Positions 28,266 to 37,352 of a DNA stretch of 64,000 nt are shown here, piece after piece. Positions within the stretch are counted from its first letter, which is position 1; each line of letters begins with the position of its first letter. The notes under the pieces are model-generated. The model ran no database searches and had not been told where the DNA came from. It saw only the letters and a list, made by a program, of their open reading frames with translations. Both the position numbers and the translations under genes were made by a program. The stretch is taken from NCBI GenBank assembly GCA_964507185.1, contig CAZDOY010000013.1:1-64000 (forward strand), in the 5' to 3' direction. The DNA is from CAVRTJ01 sp964507185. Its GTDB lineage: Bacteria; Acidobacteriota; UBA4820; DSQY01.

Positions 28266-28633
28266 CGCTTCCCTCCCAAGACTTCCGGGGCAACCACAAA
28301 GAACCTCCCTTTCCGGCCCCAGAGGATGCCCCTGCACCAGCCGGGTGTGCGCTCGAAAAGGTCCGAAGGTACGGACTCGTACCGGAGGGGTTGGACCGAC
28401 TCGCCGAGGAGAACGTCGCCCACGTACCAGCACGATCCGTTCTCGAGAAGCACCAGCACGCCCGGCAACTCCGAGTCCGGCTTTGACCGCAGTTCTCTGG
28501 ACAGATCCGCTGCGGTCGGTGCGTACGCCGCGTAATCCTCGTCCGCCCCGTGGAGAACCCTGTGCACCGCGGACACAGGGACCGCGATGTTCACGCTGGT
28601 GCCTACTCTGAGAAACACCCAGCCCTCCGGCAT
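28262..28633 (-). CDS. CheW-like mini-protein 2
   Basis: 123 residues, shorter than a normal CheW (about 150-170). The N-terminal part WVFLRVGTSVNIAVPVSAVH and the later PGVLVLLENGSCWYVGDVLLGE and GILWGRKGRFFVVAPEVL look like the strands of a CheW beta-barrel, with the middle shortened. First gene of the three-gene unit with CheW-like 1 and the long receiver protein, coupled by ATGA. Assignment is tentative because no signature is diagnostic at this length; an unrelated beta-rich protein is possible. Confidence 0.6.
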   Translation of the reverse strand: MPEGWVFLRVGTSVNIAVPVSAVHRVLHGADEDYAAYAPTAADLSRELRSKPDSELPGVLVLLENGSCWYVGDVLLGESVQPLRYESVPSDLFERTPGWCRGILWGRKGRFFVVAPEVLGGKR

Positions 28634-29073
28634 TGAGCGAGCCTCCCCGTATCCATCAATGGCGCTGAGCCGCAGGATGAGTCGGCGACATGATCACCTA
28701 ATATAGTGCCATGAATTCGGCAACGGGAACAGCACCACGCGTGTCCTCGTCCGGCCGGCCGCTGCCCTCTCCTCCGCGAGCATGGCGCCTCCTCGACCGA
28801 AGGACTTGGGGGGATATGCCCCAGAATAAGCGCCTCCCCGGAGCCGGGGTCCCTAGTCTCCTTTGCCTTTGGGCTGAATCATCCTATAATTGATTTTCTT
28901 GCGGATTTCTCGTTGAGAGCCCGCTGCTGGAGAACCCTGATAGTGCTGTGCACCTTCACCGTAGCCGACTCCGCCCGCGGAGACGATCAGCTTCAGGTGC
29001 GGCGACAGCCCACCCTGAGGCCTGGATGGTCGCGTGACGCGGCGGCACCCGGAATTTTTCATGGAGAGTTTCT
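28634..29073. other. divergent intergenic region upstream of nifJ
   Basis: 440 bases between the CheW-like operon (-) and nifJ (+). It contains the promoter at 28863-28890 and a roughly 180-base untranslated leader for nifJ, with short GC-rich hairpins such as CCCCGG-AG-CCGGGG near 28836. No coding signal was seen. The promoter for the - strand operon was not identified. Confidence 0.6.
28863..28890 (+). promoter_or_regulatory. sigma70-type promoter for nifJ
   Basis: TTGCCT, 16-base spacer and a perfect TATAAT, about 180 bases before the nifJ start. The local AT-rich patch stands out from the GC-rich surroundings. Confidence 0.6.
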
Positions 29074-32000
29074 ATGGCAAGGCCGAAAATAACCCTTGAC
29101 GGCAATGAAGCCGCTGCCTTCGTAGCCCATAAAGTGAACGAAGTGTGCGCGATCTACCCGATTACACCATCCTCCCCGATGGGCGAGTGGGCCGACCAGT
29201 GGTCGTCGGAAGGCAAGGCGAACATCTGGGGGACGATTCCCCAGGTCGTCGAATTACAGAGCGAGGGGGGCGCATCGGGCGCCGTCCACGGAGCCCTTCA
29301 GTCCGGGGCCCTGACAACGACCTTCACGGCGTCCCAGGGACTCCTGCTCATGATCCCCAACATGTACAAGATCGCCGGTGAACTGACCTCGACGGTCTTC
29401 CACGTGTCGGCCCGGACGGTCGCCACGCACGCCCTCTCGATCTTCGGCGATCACAGCGATGTGATGGCCGCCAGATCCACCGGCTGGGGATTTCTGGCTT
29501 CGTCTTCCATCCAGGAAATCATGGACATGGCCCTCATCTCTCAGGCGGCCACGCTCGAAGGACGCGTTCCCATCGTCCACTTCTTCGACGGCTTCAGGAG
29601 TTCCCACGAGGTCCAGAAAATAGAGCAGCTAACCGTCGAAGACATGAAGGCCATGATCGACAACGGACTGGTCCGCGCCCATCGCGCACGCGCCCTCTCC
29701 CCCGATCGTCCAGTCCTGAGAGGTACGGCGCAGAACCCCGACGTGTTCTTCCAGGCGCGTGAGGCCGCAAATCCCTTCTACGAAGCATTTCCAGCCATCG
29801 TGCAGAAGGCCATGGACAAGTTCGCCTCGGTCGTCGGGCGGCAGTATCACCTGTTCGACTACGCGGGGGCGCCCGACGCCGAGAGGGTGATCGTCCTCAT
29901 GGGTTCTGGCGCAGAGACGGCGCTCGAGGCGGTCGACTATCTCTCGAAGCAGGGCGAAAAGATCGGCGCCGTCATCGTCCGCCTTTTCAGGCCGTTCAGC
30001 TCGGAGGCCCTCATAGGGGCTCTCCCGAAGACCGTCAAGTCCGTGGCCGTGCTCGACCGGACGAAAGAACCGGGCGCCGCAGGCGAACCGCTTTACCAAG
30101 ACGTCCTTTCCGCCTGCGCCGAGGCCGCGTCCTTCGGCCGGCTCCCCTTCCCCATGCCGAAGATCGTCGGCGGGCGCTACGGGCTTTCTTCCAAGGAATT
30201 CACGCCCGCCATGGTCAAGGGCGTCTTCGATGAGCTGGCCAAGCCCAAGTTGAAGAACCACTTCTCAGTCGGCATCAAGGACGACGTGACGGGCAACAGC
30301 GTCGATTACGATCCGTCCTTCACCACCGAAGGCGACGACGTCATCCGCTGCCTCTTCTACGGACTGGGGTCCGACGGTACCGTCGGCGCCAACAAGAACT
30401 CCATCAAGATCATCGGCGGCGAAACCGACAACTACGCGCAGGGCTATTTCGTTTACGATTCCAAAAAGTCCGGGTCCATCACCGTTTCGCACCTGCGCTT
30501 CGGGCCTCGCCCGATCCGCAGTACCTATCTGGTGACCTCGGCCAATTTCCTGGCCTGCCACGCCTTCGTCTTCCTCGAGAAGTACGACATGCTCAAGTAC
30601 CTCGTCCCCGGCGGGACGTTTCTCATCAACAGCCCCTACGGGCCCGAGGATGTCTGGGGCAAGCTGCCTAAGAAGGTCCAGCAGCAGATCATCGACAAGA
30701 AGGCGAAGTTCTACGTGATCGACGGCTACAAGGTGGCCCGGGAAACCGGGATGGGCAGCCGCGTGAACACCATCATGCAGACCTGCTTCTTCGCCATTTC
30801 GGGCGTCCTTCCGAAGGACGAAGCAATTGCCGCCATCAAGAAGGCCATTAAGAAGACCTACGGCGCCAAGGGCGATGAGATCGTCAACAAGAACTTTGCG
30901 GCGGTGGACGGGACCCTGGCCAACCTGCACGAAGTCCAGGTGCCCGAGACCGCAACCAGTGCCCTCGCAATGCCGCCCGTTGTGTCGGACGAGGCGCCCG
31001 AATTCGTCAAGGAGACGCTCGGGAAAATCATCGCCAACGAAGGCGACGATCTCCCCGTCTCGGCCATGCCGGTGGATGGCACGTTCCCGACGGCCACCGC
31101 CCAGTGGGAGAAGCGCAACATCGCCCTGGAGATACCGGTCTGGGACGAAAAGATCTGCATCCAGTGCGGCAAGTGCGCCCTCGTGTGTCCCCACGCCGCA
31201 ATCCGCATCAAGGTCTACGACGAGAGCCATCTGAAGAATGCGCCGGCCACCTTCAAGTCCGTGGATTATAAGGGGCTCGAATTCAAGGGGATGAAGTACA
31301 CGGTCCAGGTCGCACCCGAGGACTGCACGGGATGCGCGGCATGCGCTTACATCTGCCCCGCAAAAGACAAGAGCAACGTCAAGCACAAGTCCCTCGACAT
31401 GGCCGATCAGATGCCGCTGCGCGAACCCGAGCGCGAAAACTTCAATTTCTTCCTCTCGTCGCTGCCCGAGGTGGACAGGACGGCCGTGAAGATAGGGACG
31501 GTCAAGGGTTCACAGTTCCTGCAGCCCCTGTTCGAGTTCTCCGGCGCCTGTGCCGGTTGCGGCGAGACGCCCTACGTCAAGCTCGTAAGCCAGCTCTTCG
31601 GAGACCGGGCCATCATCGCCAACGCCACGGGATGTTCCTCGATCTACGGCGGAAACCTCCCCACCACGCCCTGGGCGGTCAACCCGGACGGCCGGGGACC
31701 GACCTGGTCCAACTCGCTCTTCGAGGACAACGCCGAATTCGGGTACGGCTTTCGGCTCACCATCGACAAGCATACCGAATACGCCAGGGAACTCCTGACC
31801 AGGCTCGCGCCACAGGTCGGCGAGGATCTTGCCTCCGACTTGCTCGGGGCCGATCAGTCCGACGAGGCCGGCATCGCCGCACAGCGCAAGCGCGTGGACG
31901 CGTTGAAAGCCAAGCTCAAGGACAGGAACGACGAAGAATCCAAGGACCTCCTCTCCCTGGCCGACATGCTCGTCAATAAGAGCGTCTGGATCATGGGAGG

Positions 32001-32655
32001 CGACGGCTGGGCCTACGACATCGGCTACGGCGGCCTCGATCACGTCCTGGCGTCCGGCCGGAACGTGAACGTCCTTGTGCTCGACACAGAGGTCTACTCG
32101 AACACGGGTGGGCAGTGCTCAAAGGCAACGCCCATAGGGGCCGTCGCCAAGTTCGCGGCCAGTGGAAAGCCCCTGCCGAAGAAGGACCTGGGCATGATCG
32201 CCATGACCTACGGGAACATCTACGTGGCACGGGTGGCCATGGGCGCCAGCGATAACCAGACGGTCAAGGCCATCATCGAAGCCGAAGCCTACGACGGTCC
32301 CTCTCTCATCATCGCCTACAGCCACTGCATAGCGCACGGCTTCAACCTGACAGAGGGCATGGCCCACCAGAAAGAGGCCGTCGAATGCGGCGCGTGGCCG
32401 CTGTTCCGCTACAACCCGGATCTGGCGAAGGAAGGTAAGAACCCACTCAAGCTCGATTCCAGGCCCCCAAAGATCACGTACGCCGACTACGCCATGACGG
32501 AAACCCGGTTCAAGATGCTCACCAAGAGCCACCCGGATCGGGCCAGGCAGCTCATGGAAATCGGTGATGCGGAGCTCAAGACGCGTTGGCACCTCTACGA
32601 GCAACTCGCCGCCATGACCTGCGGCAACGAGGAAAAGGAAGAAGCCAAATCGTAG
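29074..32655 (+). CDS. nifJ: pyruvate:ferredoxin (flavodoxin) oxidoreductase, single-chain
   Basis: 1193 residues, normal for the fused homodimeric enzyme. Order: N-terminal pyrimidine-binding domain with YPITPSSPMGEWAD; transketolase-like domain II; a gamma-type domain (residues ~415-625); two 4Fe-4S sites starting at Cys695 (CIQCGKCALVCP) and Cys751 (CTGCAACAYICP); then the TPP domain with CAGCGE, GDGWAYDIGYGG and SNTGGQ. Oxidises pyruvate and CoA to acetyl-CoA and CO2 and reduces ferredoxin, the central entry of pyruvate in anaerobes. Encoded with a dihydroorotate-dehydrogenase-like partner; the pair ends in a terminator at 33764. Confidence 0.98.
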   Translation: MARPKITLDGNEAAAFVAHKVNEVCAIYPITPSSPMGEWADQWSSEGKANIWGTIPQVVELQSEGGASGAVHGALQSGALTTTFTASQGLLLMIPNMYKIAGELTSTVFHVSARTVATHALSIFGDHSDVMAARSTGWGFLASSSIQEIMDMALISQAATLEGRVPIVHFFDGFRSSHEVQKIEQLTVEDMKAMIDNGLVRAHRARALSPDRPVLRGTAQNPDVFFQAREAANPFYEAFPAIVQKAMDKFASVVGRQYHLFDYAGAPDAERVIVLMGSGAETALEAVDYLSKQGEKIGAVIVRLFRPFSSEALIGALPKTVKSVAVLDRTKEPGAAGEPLYQDVLSACAEAASFGRLPFPMPKIVGGRYGLSSKEFTPAMVKGVFDELAKPKLKNHFSVGIKDDVTGNSVDYDPSFTTEGDDVIRCLFYGLGSDGTVGANKNSIKIIGGETDNYAQGYFVYDSKKSGSITVSHLRFGPRPIRSTYLVTSANFLACHAFVFLEKYDMLKYLVPGGTFLINSPYGPEDVWGKLPKKVQQQIIDKKAKFYVIDGYKVARETGMGSRVNTIMQTCFFAISGVLPKDEAIAAIKKAIKKTYGAKGDEIVNKNFAAVDGTLANLHEVQVPETATSALAMPPVVSDEAPEFVKETLGKIIANEGDDLPVSAMPVDGTFPTATAQWEKRNIALEIPVWDEKICIQCGKCALVCPHAAIRIKVYDESHLKNAPATFKSVDYKGLEFKGMKYTVQVAPEDCTGCAACAYICPAKDKSNVKHKSLDMADQMPLREPERENFNFFLSSLPEVDRTAVKIGTVKGSQFLQPLFEFSGACAGCGETPYVKLVSQLFGDRAIIANATGCSSIYGGNLPTTPWAVNPDGRGPTWSNSLFEDNAEFGYGFRLTIDKHTEYARELLTRLAPQVGEDLASDLLGADQSDEAGIAAQRKRVDALKAKLKDRNDEESKDLLSLADMLVNKSVWIMGGDGWAYDIGYGGLDHVLASGRNVNVLVLDTEVYSNTGGQCSKATPIGAVAKFAASGKPLPKKDLGMIAMTYGNIYVARVAMGASDNQTVKAIIEAEAYDGPSLIIAYSHCIAHGFNLTEGMAHQKEAVECGAWPLFRYNPDLAKEGKNPLKLDSRPPKITYADYAMTETRFKMLTKSHPDRARQLMEIGDAELKTRWHLYEQLAAMTCGNEEKEEAKS

Positions 32656-32730
32656 TACTCGGGCGGGTGGGTGCACGTCGCCATTGTCCCTTTTGGCCCG
32701 GCCCATTCCCTTTCTGCATGGGGTAAAAAA

Positions 32731-33720
32731 ATGGATCTATCGACCAAGTATCTCGGTTTAAATCTCAAAAATCCGCTCGTCGCCTCGGCGAGCCCGCTCT
32801 GTTCCGACCTGGAAACGCTCACACACATGGAAGAAACGGGCCTCTCGGCCGTCGTGCTGGAGAGCCTTTTCGAAGAACAGATCCGCAAAGAAGAGCAGAC
32901 CCTCGATCATTTCCTGACCCAGGGAACGGAGAGCTTCGCCGAGGCTCTCTCCTACTTCCCAGAGCCCTCGTCCTTCGACCGCGGCCCCGAGGAGTACCTC
33001 GAATACATCCGGAAGGCCAAGGAGGCCGTATCCATCCCTGTGATCGCCAGCCTCAACGGCGTGTCTTCCGGGGGGTGGATGGACTATGCAAAGCGCATCC
33101 AGGAAGCGGGAGCTGACGCCCTCGAGCTCAATATCTACTACATCCCAACGGACCTCAACATGCCCGGCGAGAAGGTCGAACAGATGTACATCGACAACGT
33201 GAAAACCGTGTGCTCGGCCGTGAGCATTCCAGTTGCCGTCAAGCTGAGCCCCTTTTTCAGCAATATGGCCAACATGGCTGCCCGACTGGATAAGGCGGGA
33301 GCGCGCGGGCTCGTCCTCTTCAACCGCTTTTACCAGCCCGACATCGATCTTGAGAAACTCGAGGTGGTGCCCAACCTCGTCCTGTCCACGCCCGAAGAAA
33401 TGCGTCTTCCCCTGCGATGGATCGCAATCCTGTACGGCCGCATAGAGGCCGACCTCGCCGGAACAAGCGGGATTCATCGCGCCGAGGACGTCCTCAAGAT
33501 GCTCATGGCGGGCGCGAAGGTGGCCATGATGACATCCGCCCTCCTGGTACACGGAATCGGAAGAGCCGCAGATATCCTCAAGGCGATGACCGCCTGGATG
33601 GAAGAGCACGAATACGAATCCGTCGAGCAGATGACCGGGAGCATGAGCCAGAAATCCTGCCCCGAACCTTCTGCCTTCGAGCGGGCCAACTACATGAAGG
33701 TGCTGCAGAGTTACAAGTGA
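32731..33720 (+). CDS. dihydroorotate dehydrogenase-like FMN protein
   Basis: 329 residues from ATG 32731. Class 1 PyrD-like beta/alpha barrel: MDLSTKYLGLNLKNPLVAS at the start, then LNGVSSGGWMDYA, ADALELNIYY, VAVKLSPFFSN and, later, TSGIHRAEDVLKMLMAGA, which is the FMN phosphate-binding region. The pyrimidine enzyme normally has an active-site Cys or Ser loop and an NCP motif. Here the corresponding strand reads LELNIYYIP instead, so the substrate is probably not dihydroorotate. A protein of this type is often encoded beside pyruvate:ferredoxin oxidoreductase. Lies 75 bases after nifJ in the same transcript. Real substrate unknown. Confidence 0.85.
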   Translation: MDLSTKYLGLNLKNPLVASASPLCSDLETLTHMEETGLSAVVLESLFEEQIRKEEQTLDHFLTQGTESFAEALSYFPEPSSFDRGPEEYLEYIRKAKEAVSIPVIASLNGVSSGGWMDYAKRIQEAGADALELNIYYIPTDLNMPGEKVEQMYIDNVKTVCSAVSIPVAVKLSPFFSNMANMAARLDKAGARGLVLFNRFYQPDIDLEKLEVVPNLVLSTPEEMRLPLRWIAILYGRIEADLAGTSGIHRAEDVLKMLMAGAKVAMMTSALLVHGIGRAADILKAMTAWMEEHEYESVEQMTGSMSQKSCPEPSAFERANYMKVLQSYK

Positions 33721-33763
33721 ACGATGGCCCTGCCCGAACCCGACAAGATAGTCCGATGATAAG

Positions 33764-33799
33764 AGAGGGAGTCACTCCGTGCTGGCTCCCTCTTTTCTT
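33764..33799 (+). terminator. terminator after the nifJ unit
   Basis: AGAGGGAG pairs with CTCCCTCT across a 14-base loop and is followed by TTTCTT. Confidence 0.75.
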
Positions 33800-33862
33800 G
33801 GACCGCATCCCGGACCGGACCCGGCCGGAGAACCGCTCCGGCGACATACGGAGGAGAGACCT

Positions 33863-35161
33863 ATGAACGAAACACCGTCACGAGAAGTGCCGGAATTCAA
33901 ATTGGGGGAACGTGAACGGCGCGAACTCCTTGAGCGCTTCCTGAGATACGCGCGGATCAACACCCGCTCGAGCGAGACCTCCGAGACCTTCCCTTCGACC
34001 TCCTGCCAGTTCGATCTCCTCAGGCTCTTGGAAAAGGAACTAAAGGAAATAGGGCTCCAGGATGTCGGCCTGGACGAGTGCGGCTACCTCTTCGCCACCC
34101 TCCCGTCGAACCTGTCCGATGACATCAAAGCCCCCGTCGTGGGCTACCTCAGCCACGTGGACACCTACTGCGGGACGAATAGCGACAGCGTGAAGCCCCA
34201 GGTCATCGAGGACTACCGAGGCGGTGACATCGTCCTGCCCGGAAATCCGGACCTGAAGATCGCGGAAGCCGACAATCCCCTGCTCGGAAAGTGTCACGGT
34301 CACACCATCATCACGGCCGACGGCACCACGCTGCTCGGGGCGGACGACAAGGCCGGGGTGGCCGAGATAGTAACCATGATGGACTGGCTCGTGCGCCACC
34401 CCGAGGTCCCCCATGGAACCGTGCGCGTGGGATTTACGCCGGACGAGGAAACGGGCAACGGAACTCGATTTTTCAACGTCGAACGTTTCGACGCGCGGGC
34501 GGCCTACACGTTCGACGGCTCGGAGCTGGGTGAGATCGAGGACGAGACCTTCTGTGGAGATTCCGCGACTGTGACAGTCACCGGCCTCGACATCCACCCC
34601 GGAAAAGCCAAGGACAGGATGATCAACGCTCTCCGCGTGGGCGCCTACCTCATCGGGCGGCTCCCCGTTGAGCACCTCCCCGAGACGACCGAAAAACGTG
34701 AATCCTACGTCCACCCCTACGTCATCGGAGGAGAGGTCGGGAAGGTCGAGATAAAGTTCATCGTGCGCGGATTCACGGTCGAGGATCTGAGGGCCAGGGA
34801 AAACGACCTCCTGGCCGTGGCCAGGGATGCCGAGTCGGCCTTTCCCGGAACAAAAGTGGAGGTCCTCATCCAGGAGTCCTACCGCAACATGAAAGTGGTG
34901 CTGGACAAGTATCCGCAGGTCCTTAACCTGGCGGAGGAGGCCATCAGGCGGGCCGGCGCCGACCCCATCCGCAGCTATATCAGAGGGGGCACTGACGGTT
35001 CGGCTCTCTGTTTCAAAGGCCTGCCGACGCCCAACATCTTTGCGGGCGGCACCAATTTCCACGGGCTCAAGGAATGGGCCAGCCTGGATTGGATGCTGAA
35101 GGCGGTGGAGACGGGACTTCACCTGACCTATCTGTGGGGATGCGAGAAAGAGATGCCATAA
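33863..35161 (+). CDS. pepT: peptidase T (tripeptide aminopeptidase)
   Basis: 432 residues from ATG 33863, which follows GGAGGAGAG. M20 metallopeptidase motifs: SHVDTY (zinc His and Asp), GADDKAGVAEI, the catalytic and metal Glu pair in DEETGNGT, FDGSELG and the C-terminal IRGGTDGS. The start has the family's ERFLRYARINTRSSE. It releases the N-terminal residue from tripeptides in the cytoplasm. About 20 residues longer than E. coli PepT. Followed by a strong terminator. Confidence 0.95.
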   Translation: MNETPSREVPEFKLGERERRELLERFLRYARINTRSSETSETFPSTSCQFDLLRLLEKELKEIGLQDVGLDECGYLFATLPSNLSDDIKAPVVGYLSHVDTYCGTNSDSVKPQVIEDYRGGDIVLPGNPDLKIAEADNPLLGKCHGHTIITADGTTLLGADDKAGVAEIVTMMDWLVRHPEVPHGTVRVGFTPDEETGNGTRFFNVERFDARAAYTFDGSELGEIEDETFCGDSATVTVTGLDIHPGKAKDRMINALRVGAYLIGRLPVEHLPETTEKRESYVHPYVIGGEVGKVEIKFIVRGFTVEDLRARENDLLAVARDAESAFPGTKVEVLIQESYRNMKVVLDKYPQVLNLAEEAIRRAGADPIRSYIRGGTDGSALCFKGLPTPNIFAGGTNFHGLKEWASLDWMLKAVETGLHLTYLWGCEKEMP

Positions 35162-35206
35162 TGGCGCACTTTTCTCTCGAATATCCTCTTTTCCGGGCGT
35201 GTTTTC

Positions 35207-35237
35207 ACGGGTGGCTCTTGACAGAGCCACCCGTTTC
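35207..35237 (+). terminator. terminator after pepT
   Basis: A perfect 12-base stem, ACGGGTGGCTCT and AGAGCCACCCGT, closed by TGAC. The tail is only moderately T-rich. Confidence 0.7.
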
Positions 35238-35327
35238 AGTAGTACATAGGCTCATCAGTGGAGCCCGGGCAGATTCCTGGTGGCTCAGGTCCAGAAACGT
35301 AACGCGAGCCGATCTGAGAGGTTGGCC

Positions 35328-36056
35328 ATGAAAAGCGCCGTCTCAAAGGGCCACATTTCGCTCTGCGGAAGACGCGTCGTGTACACCGTACGACGAAATC
35401 CCCGAGCCAGGAGAATCTGGGTCAAGGTGGAGGACGGCGACGGGCTCGTGCTCGTTCTTCCACCGCGCGTCCACGCCTCCTCGGCAACGGATATAATCCG
35501 CCGCCACAGGGAGTGGATTGTCGCCCGGCTGGCAGAGCGCGATGAACTTCGCGCGCAGGCCCCCGCGCCGATCGGCGAGAGTTCGACCGTCTTCTACCTG
35601 GGAAGGCCTATTCCACTCCGCGTCCGCAACTGCGCCTGTGCAAAGCCAAGCGTTGCGTGGCATCGCAACGAAGTTGTGGTAACGGTTCCTCGCGACGAGG
35701 CGCCGCCTATCTCTGAAGTCCTCCTTCAGGCCTACCGGGAACGGGCGAAGGAGGTGTTCCGCAGGCGCATCGAGGTGTTCTCGCAACTTCTGGGCGCCTT
35801 CCCCAAGAAAGTCTCCATAAGGGACCAGAAGACCCGCTGGGGTGCCTGCACGAGCAGAGGAACCCTGACGTTCAATTGGCGCTTGGTCCTCGCGCCTCCT
35901 GCCGTCCTGGACTACGTCGTCATTCATGAGCTGTGCCACCTCCGCTTCCCCAATCACGGACCGCGGTTCTGGCAGGCCGTGGACCAGATATGCCCACGAT
36001 ACGAGAACTACAAGTCCTGGCTCAGGCTCAACGGACACAGGCTGCGCGTGGATTGA
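35328..36056 (+). CDS. YgjP-like (SprT-type) metal-dependent protease/hydrolase
   Basis: 242 residues from ATG 35328, with GAGAGG six bases upstream. The C-terminal half carries the YgjP/DUF45 signature: RDQKTRWGACTSRGTLTFNW, then VVIHELCHLRFPNHGPRFW with the HExxH zinc site and a third His, and a C-terminal Trp-rich end. The N-terminus has YTVRRNPRARRIWVKVEDG, the usual beta part. Such proteins are probable zinc peptidases of unknown substrate, often near DNA-processing genes. The next gene, 52 bases downstream, is a CDGSH protein. Confidence 0.9.
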   Translation: MKSAVSKGHISLCGRRVVYTVRRNPRARRIWVKVEDGDGLVLVLPPRVHASSATDIIRRHREWIVARLAERDELRAQAPAPIGESSTVFYLGRPIPLRVRNCACAKPSVAWHRNEVVVTVPRDEAPPISEVLLQAYRERAKEVFRRRIEVFSQLLGAFPKKVSIRDQKTRWGACTSRGTLTFNWRLVLAPPAVLDYVVIHELCHLRFPNHGPRFWQAVDQICPRYENYKSWLRLNGHRLRVD

Positions 36057-36107
36057 GCACCCTTTTCTCAGGGTGGAGGGGTGCCGCAAACCTAAAAGGA
36101 GAATGCC

Positions 36108-36344
36108 ATGCAAGATCCGGAGATTGCCCGGAAGAGCCCTTACGTTCTCGACGCTGAGCCCGGAGACTACTGGTGGTGCGCCTGTGGACGCTCCTCCGGC
36201 CAGCCTTTCTGCGATGGTTCGCACAAGGGCACCGAATTCAGCCCCGTCAAGATAACAATCGAAGCGCCGAAACGAATGGCATGGTGCGGTTGCAAGCACT
36301 CCTGCGCCAAGCCGGAGTGCGACGGCACGCACAAGACACTCTAA
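36108..36344 (+). CDS. double CDGSH iron-sulfur domain protein
   Basis: 78 residues with two complete CDGSH sites: C.C......FCDGSH (residues ~24-40) and C.C......ECDGTH (about 60-75). Each site (three Cys and one His) binds a redox-active 2Fe-2S cluster. Such two-domain proteins are small soluble electron or cluster carriers. Good AAAGGAGAATGCC context before the ATG. No membrane segment. Confidence 0.92.
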   Translation: MQDPEIARKSPYVLDAEPGDYWWCACGRSSGQPFCDGSHKGTEFSPVKITIEAPKRMAWCGCKHSCAKPECDGTHKTL

Positions 36345-36451
36345 GAGTCCCCGTGGGCGGTTGTCGGGAAGAGCCTGCCAAAAGGGCAGCGTTGTGAAGT
36401 GCGCCTTCGTTACATTGCAGTATTCCACTTTTGTGCTGTGAAAGGAGAGAA

Positions 36452-36523
36452 ATGCCACAACTATTTACTGCGTCACGTTATCCTTTGCATACTATCCTAC
36501 TATCAATAATAACTATTTTATGA
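36452..36523 (+). CDS. possible 23-residue hydrophobic peptide upstream of an alpha/beta hydrolase
   Basis: ATG 36452 stands behind a very strong AAAGGAGAG site and is followed by 23 codons with a hydrophobic C-terminal half (LHTILLSIITIL). The stop is 17 bases before the hydrolase start, which itself has no good ribosome site. It may be a leader peptide that couples translation to the hydrolase, or a chance ORF. The region is strikingly AT-rich compared with its surroundings. Confidence 0.4.
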   Translation: MPQLFTASRYPLHTILLSIITIL

Positions 36524-36540
36524 TTTCGTGAACGTAACCC

Positions 36541-37335
36541 ATGCCCTATTTTGATTCCGATCGAGTGCGCATTTATTACGAAATAGCAGGACAGGGCCGG
36601 CCGCTCCTTTGTATCCCCGGATGGACACTGAACCATCGCCTGTGGGACCCCGTGCGTCCACTTCTCGAGCCCCGCTTTACCCTCGTGCGCCCGGATGTCC
36701 GGGGAACGGGCAAGTCGTCGGGCGGAAGAGACATTGAGTACTCCCGCGTGGCGGAGGCCGAGGACCTTGAGCGCCTCCTGGACCACCTGGGGTTTGCCTC
36801 GGCCCACCTGCTCGGACACTCGAAGGGCGCCAGAACGGCCATGGTCTTCGCCATGCTGAACCCGGAGAGAACGCGTAGCGTGACGTGCATCGGATCGGCG
36901 GAGCCCCACCCCGGAGGCGGCCAGCCCACATTCAGGAGCATCGCCAGGGCCTGGGCAGGAAGGGCCAGAGAAAAGGCCGTCCAAGACGGCCCCGAGGCGG
37001 CCCTCGAAATGCTGGGAAGCGCAAAACTTCTCGGAAAGATGAGGGCGTCCGCTTCGCGGGTCCGTCTCCTGCGCCTTGCCATGGAAGGGTACGCCGCCGA
37101 CGACCTCCTGTCGGAGGTCCCGGCCCGGAGCATCGACACGGCAAAGGGAGCCCGAAACATCCGTGGGCCAGTCATGTTCCTGGTCGGCGAAGAGGACCCC
37201 TTTTTAACCGAATGCAGATACGCCCACGACCGCATTCCGGGCTCAAGGCTCATGGTACTGTCTGCCTGCGGGCACATGGTTCCGCTTGAAGCCCCCGAGA
37301 AAGTCGCAGACGCATTGCTTGACTTCCTTGCCTGA
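36541..37335 (+). CDS. alpha/beta hydrolase
   Basis: 264 residues. Oxyanion/HG-type element PGWTLNHRLWD, nucleophile elbow GHSKGARTAM (Ser near residue 97), acid in GEEDPFL and His in CGHMVPLE complete a normal catalytic triad. Single domain with a short lid (residues ~125-185). Substrate cannot be read from sequence; relatives are esterases, lactonases or haloalkane-type hydrolases. It converges with another hydrolase of the same fold, separated by 17 bases. No Shine-Dalgarno motif before its ATG. Confidence 0.88.
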   Translation: MPYFDSDRVRIYYEIAGQGRPLLCIPGWTLNHRLWDPVRPLLEPRFTLVRPDVRGTGKSSGGRDIEYSRVAEAEDLERLLDHLGFASAHLLGHSKGARTAMVFAMLNPERTRSVTCIGSAEPHPGGGQPTFRSIARAWAGRAREKAVQDGPEAALEMLGSAKLLGKMRASASRVRLLRLAMEGYAADDLLSEVPARSIDTAKGARNIRGPVMFLVGEEDPFLTECRYAHDRIPGSRLMVLSACGHMVPLEAPEKVADALLDFLA

Positions 37336-37352
37336 CGGATCTTGTACCCGCG

